Shown here one piece after another: positions 45,601 to 57,400 of a stretch of DNA of 64,000 nt (its first letter is position 1; each line of letters begins with the position of its first letter). Origin of the DNA: Mycteria americana (taxonomy: Eukaryota > Chordata > Aves > Ciconiiformes > Ciconiidae). The stretch lies in NCBI RefSeq assembly GCF_035582795.1, contig NC_134365.1, forward strand, positions 37,862,135 to 37,926,134. The letters are read 5' to 3'. The position numbers and the translations under genes were made by a program. The notes below the pieces were generated by a model. The model worked only from the letters and a program-made list of their open reading frames with translations, had not been told where the DNA came from and did no database searches.

Positions 45601-48600
45601 GAACGATTTATATTATTGTTAAAATGGCTTGGGCAATGTGCCTTGTAGACTTTCTGCAGACTGTATTGGTTTACTGAGTAAAATTGCTTCTTAAAATATC
45701 CCTGATCATCCAGACTATCAATTGTATGTGTTTTTTTTCTGAAGAATGTGATAATTTTATAGGCCCTCTGAAGTCATTAGAGGTTAGGTTTCCTACCAAA
45801 CTTGCAACTGGGGTGGGGGATATGACTAGAGCTAGAAAGTGGAGGGAATCCTGTTTAAATGAGCAACAGGCTGGCGGTATAGTTAGGAGTTGAGTATTAA
45901 CTTTCTGATACATGACCCTACTTAGATTTATACATAGCATTCCTTAATTCAAAGCTCAATTCACTATAGTAGCCTATTATTATCCTACCTTTTGTATTCT
46001 GAGGACCAGCTGCTCCTTGGTACTGCAGATAATGTAAAATAATGTCTGTTGATAAAGTTACTGAGCAGTCCGCAATAGCAAAGAAATAATAGAGCATCCT
46101 CTGGTGTCCGTGTGGGTATCTCGGGTACGATGAAGGGTGAGCTAGTGAGATCTTGAACACCCGTCTCACTTCAGAAATGCATCCGTCTGGAGAAGAAATG
46201 TGTAGTAGTAGCAGAGGATCGGGGATGCTGCTCAGTAGCTTTCAGATCGTTCAAGTGTTAAACTGGCATGTTTACCTTCTTAAGGCTTGTAACTGGCCTT
46301 CCCTGCACAGGAGAAATGTGCTTTGAATAGGTAAGCATTGTGCTGACTGATTATCTGGGCCTGTCTGTTCAGTGAGATCCTCTGTATGGTTTGAACTGAG
46401 GATCTTTGGAGTTTAACAGTCTCTTGGCCTTCTTATGCAACTGCATCTCCAACTGAAAAGGACTGAGGGAAGAGCTACTTAGATGCTTCCTTTTTCCACC
46501 TTCATTTTCCAGTTGGAAGTGACTGAGTGGAAATACAAGCCCAAAAGCAGCTTTGTGGAGGGAGACACTTCCCTAAGATCAATATTTGCGTGGTCTTCTT
46601 CAGAACAAAATACTCCTATTTTCCAACAGAAACAACTTGTTAGCACTTCGTATTACATTGCCTAATTAATTTTTATGGAAACTGAAAATTCTAATTTGTG
46701 AAACTGAATTTCAACTTACTTCAGATTAAAACAATGTAGAATTAAAACAACAACAACAGAAGCCTCTCTGAGGAAAGACTGAGTTCTGAAATACAAATTG
46801 GGTTGATGTTTTAGTAAAGTTATCTGATAACTGTTTTGAAAAAAAATCTTTGTAATGAAAAATTTGGTGCCTTGGATGATGCCAGGATTCTCGAGTTTTA
46901 TTTTGAAAAATTCTGGTGAATAGATGCCAGTTTCCAAAGTTCAAGTCTAACAAGTGTGGTTCAGTAGAAATTTTTCTGATCAAAGAACTTAACCACAATG
47001 AGTTTTGTCTTATACAGACAGGATATTGTTCTCTGTGCGGTTTTTCAATTGGAGTTACATGTTGTTTGAAAGACAGGCTAATGAAGGATAGTTCCTTACC
47101 TTTTTCTCCCGCTACTTTCTTCCTGCTCTCTGATCCTTCCCTTCAGAGTACAAACTTCAGCTGTCCAGGTAAATGTTAATGAGTTTGTAGTTGGCTATGC
47201 AGCTGGAAGGGGTATCTGCAGATTTAGATAGTTCAGTCATAAACTGAACAATCTTTTTTTTTTTTTAACCTACATATTCAGTACTCTTCTCACAGCTTTC
47301 TTGGAATGAAAACTAAGGAACTTGTTTTAGTTCAATACTGTGCACCAAATTATTTGGGGGGTGGGGGGAGCCCTACAAAAAGCCCACCCCAAAGGTCATG
47401 ATTGAGGAACTTCAGAGGTTTTGGCCTCTTAGTCTTTCTATATAATTAAAGTAAAAAATGCCCTTTCTTGGTGCCTTTTTGAAAATATGGCCAACAGTCA
47501 GGAAAGTAGACTTTTTTTCCTGGTTTGACCACACACTGCTGCTGGTGTCTCCCAGCACTGCAGTGAAACTGTTTATTATTTTACTTGAATTTAAAGGTGA
47601 CTAAAGTCCTAGTTGCTGTAGCACACATGAAAGGGCCAGCAGTGAATGGATTGTCTGACCAATGTTTCTTTCTGGCAATATGGCAATCATAACACATACT
47701 TAATGTGTAAGTTTTGTGTATACCTGCACTTTTTTTGTTAGTCTCTAAGAAAGCTTTAACTCGCCTGTGACTCTGAAGCAGTTTGGATCCTTTTATGATC
47801 CTTTCTTTGGGGATTTTTTCCTTTCCAAGCATACTTTCTGTGCAGTTTCGCTGTTGCAGAGCAATGCTCTAAATCATGCTAAGGTTCATTTAATTTCCTG
47901 CCATTATCTTTTATTGGTCACTTTTTTATGAACTGAAGTCCTAGTTGCTAATAAAATTAAACTTATAGCTTTGAAATAAATGGCTGCAGTAAGACAGAAT
48001 GGGATCCGAATTTCATCTCATTTTCTGCCTCAAACTTCGCTTGGGTTAGGTTTTGCCTTTTGTGAAAACTGATCTCCTTGTCAGTCAGAGGTGATGGATG
48101 GTAGCATTGGAAAAAAATGGGTCAGTGCTGTTGAGACTGGATAAGAAACCCCCTGCTGACCATTACACAGCCTATTAGAAATCACTGACCATGACTTGAC
48201 AGTGCAGCACATCTAATCTCTGTTTTGGACAGGGCTGGACGTGGGGGAGAGCACAAATGGAGCCAGGCAGCTGTCAGTGGAAGCTCCTGTGGTGCTTGTT
48301 CTTCCCTTTACCTTTTTTCCAAGCCCCTGCTACATCTAGCTGTCACGCTATCCCACGTCTAACCTTTCTGGTCTCCCTAGTGGAAATTAGTGCTACCTTA
48401 ACTTGTATTAATCCCTATTAGAGTCTAATCTACTCTTACTGCTCGGCTTTCATGGAGCAAAATAGGCTTTGGAGTGTGGGGGTTGGTTTTTGTGTGTGAG
48501 CGATTAGTCTAAATGTGTACCAGGGCTCCTTGCGCCCTGCATGCTGCCCTGCTTCCTGCAGGTTTTAGTCTCATGGCAGCGTTTCCTCTGTGACTGGCTT

Positions 48601-48860
48601 CTCCCACCTTGACAGTTACTGACCCAACCTTCCTGGGACCCCCCCGTGCTGTCTGCTCTGAGCTATCTGGGCTGATCCGATCAAGTGTTGGCCATCTCCA
48701 AGGCAAGGCTGGCTGACCTTGCCCTGTGCTGGTCAGTCTGGGAGCTGTGAGTCATGAATAGCCTGTTCTGCCTGAAGTTACTTTATGTCTTTTCCTTCCC
48801 CACTTCTTGTGTCTCGGGCATCGTGCCAAGTACCCTGAGGTTCAAGAGATTGTGGGGGTG
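42685..48860. other. SRGAP1 intron 1, no further gene
   Basis: This is unique-looking intronic DNA with no convincing exon or transposon. Open frames at 42770-43391 on the - strand reflect residual GC richness near the island. Confidence 0.5.
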
Positions 48861-48899
48861 GGTATGTATGTATATATGTATGTATGCATGCATGCGTGC
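48861..48899. repeat. (GTAT)n/(GCAT)n microsatellite
   Basis: GTATGTATGTATATATGTAT is followed by GTATGCATGCATGCGTGCG. The compound repeat is interrupted. Confidence 0.85.
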
Positions 48900-51365
48900 G
48901 GAGGAAGAGCAACAGCTGAAAACTGGAGGCAGTGGTTGAAGGTGCAATGTCTGGCATCGCTGCTTGTGTACCACTAGCGGTGATGAGGCTGGTGGGCTGT
49001 GCAGTAGCAGATACTTGGGATGAAGCAGAGGGCCATTGCTGAGAGCATGGGACCATCTCCTGGGTAAGAGGCAGAGCTGTCTGCACAGGAAGACTGCTTG
49101 CTGCCTGTGTTTTACATTACCAAGACTATATCTGGCACCAAAACCAAAGGACTTGGTTATCACTGCTCTTTTTCCTTTGTTTCCAAGACTTAAACAAGTG
49201 CAGGTTGTTCGGGCAGTTTGTGTGGTGGCTTGGTCCTGTGGGAGTGCTCTAAGACAAACAGTTCACTTTGATCTCTTGTAATGGGAGCGGTACTCCTGAG
49301 GCACCACTTCCTCAGGAATCTACTGTTTTCTGCAGCTTGTGGAAGTTATTTTCTGGTAGACATAGAAGTGTGTCACAAGTCAGTTATAGCCACCTGGTAG
49401 GCTAAAGGTGGTGTATTATGTTTTACCTATGCTCTACCCACTAACCCACCTTGTCCAGGCAAAATGCTGGTATTCCCAAGCCATTTTCTATTAGCTACAG
49501 TTTAGTAACTGAACAAGGAAAATCTCTTCTATAGCCCCTTCCCTCTCCTCTGTTCATGTCGCTGTTTCTCAAGCACGTACCTGTATGAATTTCAACGTGC
49601 AGTATTCAATCTTGTATCATACAACCCACTGGAAACCTGGACTTTACCTCGAGGTGACTGTTTGATAAATCCTGCGATTGAGATGCAATTTCTTTATGGA
49701 AAATAAAAAATGTTTTGGAACTAACCCTAAGCAAATCTAATGTTCTATTTCCAAAAACTGGCTTGTATATGGGCATGGCCATGACTTCGTATTACTCTCT
49801 GCTAGTCAGTGAGTGCAAACATTATAATGATCAGTTTGTCTTCTCTAGAAGGAGGAAGTGTTTGTTTTAGTTCATGATTGGCACAATAAAATCATCCCAG
49901 CTCTAGGTGCATGTTAATGAGGTGGGTGCCACAGGTAGGAAGAGAAGGTGCTCTTCATAGTCTTCACTTGAAACATTGGGCAAGAAAAGGGCCCAGCATC
50001 CTATGTCAGAAAAATCTCTAGGAAATATACACCAGCAAACTCACTAAATGCTCTCAGAAAATGCTGTGGAGAAATTGTATGCTTTATGATTTGACTCTGT
50101 AATAACCATATCTGTGAAATGAGTTAAGGATGACCTGTGTCATTAACTTCTAACTCTGTCTGGTGCAGGGCAGTGCAATTGATCTGGTTTTAATGAAGTC
50201 CCTCTGAAGGTGTGTGGGTACTTGATCTGCATTTACCTTGATCATAGCATCTAGGGGGTTGCTTTTAATTACAGAGCGGTGAGAAGGGAAGAAAGCTTTT
50301 CTTTGCCTATCATTTTTCTAGAAAATGTTTCAGTAGAACTTGCTTAGAAGTATGATCATGCATTCATCAGTTAAAATATCCCTATTAACTTTGTTATGTT
50401 ATCTATTATTGACCGATAAAACCCGTTTGAGTTTCAGTTGCAACCTCCTAAGACTTCCCATTACAGATGTAGAAGTGCTGACAAGCAGGTAGGAGAGCTG
50501 TGTTAGCATATTAACCAAAACATTCTCAAAATATACTAGACAAAATTAACTTTTTTATTGTGAAACAGAAGTTACAAAAATATAATTAGAACACTTATGG
50601 TGTAGTATTTCTTCTTAACTATATTGGGAATAAAAAGCAAATGCAGCTGGCTTACCGGATGATGACTTCCAGGATGTAATGATTGTAACCCTTTACATAA
50701 TTAGCTGTTGTGGGAAACGTAACTGACTGCTGCAGATTCATGTAAATGGACTGTCCAGACTCCTTAACTGACTCAGTGCTTACTCATCTGAATTACTCCA
50801 CATGTAGGATCTGCTAGAAGTTTGTTGGTGCTGTCTTGTGTCAGGAGTCTTCAAGATGCTGCTTTGACTTGTTTCTTCCAAGATACCAGAAGTGGAATGA
50901 TGCACACTTTTGGCTTTGCTCTGTCTGTGTGTTAAACTAAATAAGGACATGTGCTGGTCCCCTTTCACTTTCCAGTGTACATGCTTTCATATGGTAAAAG
51001 AAACCAGTCTCTTCTCTTCTAGCCAGTTCCAGAGTATCTGCTTCCTGAAAATCAGAGGGATCTGCTCATGTTCACAAAGTACAGAGTACAGCAGAAGTCT
51101 AATAAGATTCAGTGATAGCTCTTGTATGGCTCTGTTCTTTCAACAGCCTGTCTTACGAGCCTTGCTGTTCTCTGCTTTTCCCCTCTGCCTCTTTTTTAAG
51201 AGAAGAGACGATAAACAATCTAAAGTGTTAGGTCAGAGGCAAGATAAAATAAGTGTTCATTCAGTAGCAAGATGAGCAGGCATCTGAACCAAAACTTTCT
51301 AACTCAACAATTAAGTTACTGTTCTGGAAAGTAAAAGAGAAATTGAAAGGATTACAAGTCAATTC
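48900..51365. other. SRGAP1 intron 1, no further gene
   Basis: I see no exon, RNA gene or recognisable repeat in this part. Confidence 0.5.
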
Positions 51366-51386
51366 TTTTTTTTTTTTTTTTTTTTT
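51366..51386. repeat. Poly-T run (21 T)
   Basis: This is an uninterrupted T homopolymer about 150 bp before a CR1 tail remnant. Confidence 0.85.
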
Positions 51387-51534
51387 AATATTATAGAACA
51401 AGAAGATCTATTATTCTGCTTTTTCTGCTGAAAAAAAACACTTTAGCCTTTCATCATTAACTTCTTTTTTAAAGATGATAACTGTCCAGTAAATAAACTT
51501 TTAGGAAAGATTATACAATAGGATTGCATGTGGT

Positions 51535-51585
51535 AATAGCAGGCTGGACTCGATGATCCACACAGTCCCTTTCCGTAAAGTTTTA
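51535..51585 (+). mobile_element. CR1-like 3' tail remnant
   Basis: The phrase AGCAGGCTGGACTCGATGAT is followed by CCACACAGTCCCTTTCC. It matches the CR1 3' UTR pattern GGNTGGACTAGATGATC followed by GGTCCCTTCCAA. Only about 50 bp can be recognised. Confidence 0.5.
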
Positions 51586-54404
51586 TATTGCTGGTAGTTC
51601 AGGGCACTGTGTCAGACAGCTGTCTAGTGCCTCTACGCATTGTTGTTCTTGCTTGCTAGATAGACTGCAATACAAGCCTCTGTACCAAAACATGCTGCAA
51701 CTAAATTGATAGGCATAAAGTTACTCTTGTTCCTTTGACAGTATTTGTGCAGTCATTCAAAAGGTATGCTAAAAAGAAAACGTTCTCACCCTTATTACAG
51801 GATACTTAACACACCAAGGTTGTTATAAGTGTTTAGATGGCACAGCATGCTTTTCCTCTTGCAAATCACTAATTTGATGATTAGTGGAAATGAAAGTATT
51901 TCACCTCTTGTTCATAGGTGCCTTGTGCATGTGGCAAATTGGTGTCTCTGCATTCTTGGCATAAATAATATCAGCTCCATGAAGAACCAGCTGTGTAATG
52001 GAAAGCTAGCTTGTTTGGTTTGTGTTGCAAATGGATAACTGGTATGTTTAAGAACTTGATTTAAGTTTAAGAACTTGACAACTATGGTGTATTTGCTGCC
52101 CAACAGACTACTTGAGGTTAAGACCCGATGTAATAGGGTTGTGTGCATTATGTGCCTTTTTTAAGGCTTCCTTTGTGTATTTGTGCCTTCCTAATTTCCA
52201 AGTAACGGTGCATAAAATTAGTGAGATTCTTAATGTCATGACAGAAAACAGAATGAAAGCGTTAATCTCCTCAGATACCCTTGCACTGAAGTCACAACCA
52301 AGTGCAGAGTGGGAGAAGGTCCCCTGTGAAGAAAAGATGAGGGAGCCCAGTGCAGGTAGCAGCCCAGTGCAGGTAGCAGTTCCCCCCTTACTAGTGGCTC
52401 CTCTCCTCCCAGGGTGTTGCAGAGGAGCCTCGCGGCAGCGAGTGCTGTCATGCATGCCTGGCATCACTTCTTTGTCGGCAGCCTGCTATGAGCAATCTGT
52501 GTGCATCTGCAGCTGAGCTCATCGGATTATTGTCGACTGTATTGTAATCTTTTAATTGCCAGCCACTTCTGATGCTATGATGTTGTAGCTGTGGGTCAAA
52601 TCCTGTGCTTCTTAAGCGGTATTCCCACTGCTGTCTAATTTACCTGTGCTACCCCTTGCAAACTTGATCGTATAGCCTTATTGAGAAACAAGCAGCCAGG
52701 AGCATCTCGAACCATCCTTTTCCTTGTACCTGACTGAAGTTGCTGACCTTCAGTGGAGTCTAGACAGACAGCTCTCCCTGACAACAAATTGTTTAAGGGA
52801 GAACCTATAAATTGGGAATATGGAATAAAATGTTCCTTTTTCAGATTTCTGTTGGGCCTGAGAGGTAATGAGGTGTGAGAGTTGGGGGTTTTATTGTTTT
52901 TCTTCCAACCCTCTTTTGAGACTTCTTCCTGCTTCAGGTGGTTTCTGCCAAAGTTTTAATGCATTATCATGATAACCATTCTGAATAAAGGCACCTTAGG
53001 GAGGCATGATATCTGGTCTTGTGGAGACGTCTCTGGTACTTTAAGTAAAGAAAAATATGAAAATGTTAATGGCAAAACTGTGGACAAGAAAAATAGCCTG
53101 TATTTGAGCAGGACTCCAGCGCTGCTTCTACCTGCTAACATAGCAGAACAAGGGGAAGTGAATACTGAATTATGTGTGGCGAAAACTGGAGCATCTTTTC
53201 CTTATGGGACTGCTTTTATGCCTAAAAAAAATCTGGTGAAATATATGTAAGTTGCAGTAGGCTGCAATGAGGCATGCAGTACTGAGAGGCTGGTGAAAGA
53301 GAAAGGATAACTCTGAGCACCAAAGACCAAGTAGCTAATGTGCATAAAATTTGCTTAGCAGCTTTTGCCTGTCTTTCAGAACATCTCTGGGAAACCTTTC
53401 TGGACAATCCCCGATAACTATTTTGATAATGCTGGGCAAGAAAACCCTCTTTTTCATGTCAAAAGGGCAAAATCAATGAAAATAAGAGCCAAAGTGTAAT
53501 TTCTCCAATATGTACCACCCTGACTAGCAAAGTAGTAGTGCGTTACTGCTGAGAGGGGATGGGTTTGCAGAGGGACTGTTCAAGGAGATACCAAGTGCAC
53601 GCTTTGCTGGTGGCCTGCCAGCCAGTTCAGTATAGCTCTGTGTCATTCCCTGGTGGTTGCAGGATGGGCTCCGTGTAACGAGGGAGGTCTGTGCTCAGGC
53701 CTGAGAGAGCAGACTTTCAGGCTACAACAGCAGTTTTCACACTCTTCCATATGGGCTCAAAGAGGCTTAGGGTGAAAAATATCCCGTGGGATTAAATCCA
53801 TAAAAGAACTCAACTCCTGTGTTTGCCTTTCAGATACCATGTTTAGTTCCCCTTTGGCTGCTGTCTCACTTCAGAGGTGTCTGTGGGTATGTTTATGCGA
53901 CTGCATATACTGGCCTACATGTTTATTCTGCAGACTGTTTTCAGAAGTTATAATTTGAAGCACAGCATCTTACTAACGTAGTTCCCTTATTTATAGACCA
54001 GAAACTGCCTTGCCTTCAGCTGGCAGAGGCAAGAGATAAGTGCTGGCCTCATCCATGCTGATGTCGTTTGAGTTGCCACCAGAGAAGACCTAAAAATGTT
54101 AGTTTCTTTTGCTGAGCCATGTGGGAATATGTATGATATTGCAGCGTTAGGAATCTGATCAGTGCATCCTGCCTAGTGATCAGAGTATTTGCATGAGGAG
54201 TCTGGTTTCACACCTTGCTACCTTTATATTACTCAAAATTGAGTCTTGAATCCAGCTCTCCCACCTTGCAAATGATTGCTCTGAGAACTAGGGAACAGAG
54301 TATTCTGGGACAAGTCTCCCTGTTTTCTTGTTTGTTGAAGCTCTTCTGCTTTTTCCCCAGACTTAATGAATATTTAATTATTTACAGAGCGATTATGAAT
54401 CCAT
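51586..54404. other. SRGAP1 intron 1, no further gene
   Basis: There is a small direct duplication at 52348-52379 (AGCCCAGTGCAGGTAGC twice). The 93-codon open frame at 52969-53250 has no recognisable domain. I see no exon of SRGAP1. Confidence 0.5.
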
Positions 54405-54462
54405 TGCCTGGTAGTTAGAGCAGTCACCTGAGAGATACGGGTCTCACTATGTATTCCAGCAA
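54405..54462 (+). repeat. Possible ancient SINE head
   Basis: GCCTGGTAGTTAGAGCAGTC followed by ACCTGAGAGATACGGGTCTC resembles the tRNA-derived head of the old amniote SINE type, in which TGGTTAGAGCA is followed by CACCTGAGAGAT. It is the clearest of the four head-like copies here. Confidence 0.45.
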
Positions 54463-57400
54463 GCGTGTGTGTTCCTGCTCTACTTCTTTTTTTTAAGGAA
54501 ATGGAAAAGGGGAGGGCTGTAGGATTGACATATTTGTGTGACCATTCTAAATTAAGAATACGTACTTTATTAATCTGGGGGCGGAAGTATTCAGAGATAC
54601 CTTATTTATTCATTGCATGTGGTCATACACTATACAGAAAAAAAACCCAAACCTTTCCTTTGTATTGATTTTTAATTTTAACTCCCTGCCAGCATTTAAG
54701 GCAATTTTTGGCAGATTGCCTCTAGTTTTACAGAAAATCTATGAAAAAATGTTTGTTCAGAGTTATTTGAACAGTTCAGGAATGAATGTTTGTTTGCATG
54801 AACCTTTGCTCCGATGACTCTTCCTGCAGCACTCCGTCCACACAGCATATTCAGTCTTCTGTCCCATGGCGATTCTGCTCCCCGGTTGCTTGAGTTGCAA
54901 ATTCACAAACAGCTTTCATTGCAGCCACCAGAAACTTACTCTGCAAATATTCCTGACTTATTTCATATCTGTGAAGAGTAGGGGTTTTTTTTGAGGGTGG
55001 AAAAATTATCTCCACTGATGTTTAAGGAGGAAAGAAGGGGGGTGAGTCTGCAAATATTACTGAGGCAAGCCTGCAGTTGTTAGTCAAATAACAGTGAATG
55101 TTTTGGGGCTTAGTGACTAGAGGTGAAAGATTACGGTGCATTAATATAGCTGTAAGAAGAAGGAAACCTGAAGAACTCTATCAGTCATGGCAGTTGATCA
55201 AAACAGTTCTGCAAAGGAAATAACCTGGAGGGCAGCAGAGTATAAGTACAAGTACCTCAGACAGCCAAGATACTTGTAGATATTGGGCTTTACTTGGGTG
55301 TATTAACATGCCTGTTCTTTACTTGTACTACTCCAGCTGCATGTGGTGAAGTCAGGTTGTTTGAACAGCTGTATGCAAAGTACCATAGTTCAGAATCAGG
55401 CAAGAAGATGGAAATCATGGAAATGTCCAAATTCTTTTCAACTTAATTTAAAAAGAGGATTTAAGAAGACCCTTCAGGTATGTTTCTGAATTTGTGCACT
55501 GGCGTATTTTGTGTTGGAAAGAACAAGTTGTTCTTAGTTCTGTCCTGCACTCCACTCAGTTACCCATTAATTTATCTAGCCATTCATTTGAGTACTTGTT
55601 TTTTTAAATTGTAATTGAATGTTGTATTAAATAAATAGCTAGTGCATCCTGAATCAGTAGCATTTCTTACTGGGTACAAGGATGTTTATAAGCTTATTAA
55701 AGATACTGTAAATAAGGAGATAGAATATATGTGAAGACTTAATAGAAACTTCAGTTCCCTAACTTTAAGTATTTATATGTAATCTGTTGTTTTCTGAGTT
55801 GGAACATCTGACTTGCAGAGCACATGCTGTTTACCCTATGTGGCGCTTTTTTTCCTTAGCATTGCTTGTGTTAGGATATTTTAAAGTAAATTTAATTCCA
55901 AATACCTTTTTTTTTTTTTTAATAACATCTCTGCAATTACCTTTTTCTCAGTTTGTAAGATATCAGTGGTATGTGAGATCATGGGATTAGCTATGCTAAC
56001 TACCTCTAGTCAAGGAACCTCCACCGTGCTTGTAGGTCTATTTGCAAGATGCTCCGAAAGAGAGATTTTTAAGTTACAACTTGCACACTGTATAGTGCAG
56101 TGGGGATTCAGATCTGTTATTAGGGTCATATGGGTCATTATGTTACCCAGTGTGTTTATAACCTTGGAATTACCCCTTTGAATCTCACCTCGAGAGTCTG
56201 TGGTTTTTGGGAAGGCGTACCTCTTCTGTAGGTCTTGTGCAAATAGACCTGACTTAGTGAAAAAAACCACTTTTGATCTCTCCTTCTCCAAGGCTGGGAC
56301 AAGACTCTACTAACTTGGGCAAGAGCACTGAATTTAAAGTGAAGAGAGATCTTAATTTCAAGTGACTGAATGTACTGACAAGAGTCTCCAGAAGTGACTG
56401 AAGGTAGCCTTACTCAAATCAAAAACCAAGTACTGAGTTCCTCGTAATTTGATGCAGACTTCACAACGAATGAGTATTGATGAAACTGGTGTTTCCCTTT
56501 GTGAATTTTATTTTTCCTGTAATGGCTAAGATTTTTACCAACATCTGATAAGTCAGGTCGTCTTTACGCTAGCTTGTGGTTTCCCAGGTGGTGAGGTGGG
56601 CCTTGCTGAAGCAGTGCCCCACATGGATGGGGTGGAATCAGAGCTGGTAAGTGCTGCTAAAACTCCTCAGTTGTGTATAGACATGTCAATTCTCTCTAAT
56701 GAGCCTTAGCTACAGGAAAAGCTTGAGACCCACTGCTGTAAAATTTCAGTCAGTTAAAGCATTAGGCTTTATAATGTATTCAGTGCTCTGAATAGTTGCT
56801 AACGAATGCAGGGCTGGAGGGATGAATGAAGTGGTATTGCTTTTACAAGCAGTATAGTAGCTGCTGTGTGTGTCCTGTTATGCACAGCCTTGTTTACTTT
56901 ACACACATCAATTTGTTGATCTCACCAGAGCTCTTAACCTTCCTAGGGCTACTAATCTCCATAAATGTCTGCAGGATTGGGCTTAATTTTGGCATGGAAA
57001 TATGCAAAACGAATGAATCAAACTGTGAGTCATCGTTTTTTACAGTAAAACATTCTGACCTAGTCCCACAGTCCACGTGCCTGGCTGATGCTTGCCTGAG
57101 AGCTTGTAGGATCTGACCCATGCTTTGGGAATCCTATGTTCTTCAGTGTACCAGAGACTGTACTGAGGCAAAGGAAATATAATGCAGAATATACTGAAGC
57201 AAAGCAAGAACTGTCACCTGATTCAGATGCAACTCTCAAGATAAAATTAATGGAGGTTGTGGACAGGATTATGCATATGTTACGGAATGTTTCAGTAGTA
57301 CTCAAGATGCCTTGTGAAAACTGTAGTGGAGATGTTTTCAGTTTACTGAATGTTGTTTTCCTTTTTTGCATATAGCTTAACTAAAGTATGGTATAATAAA

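Noticed and set aside
52969-53250. A 93-codon open frame on the + strand
   Set aside because: It reads plausibly as protein but matches nothing I know and has no splice sites at its edges. Chance is the simplest explanation.
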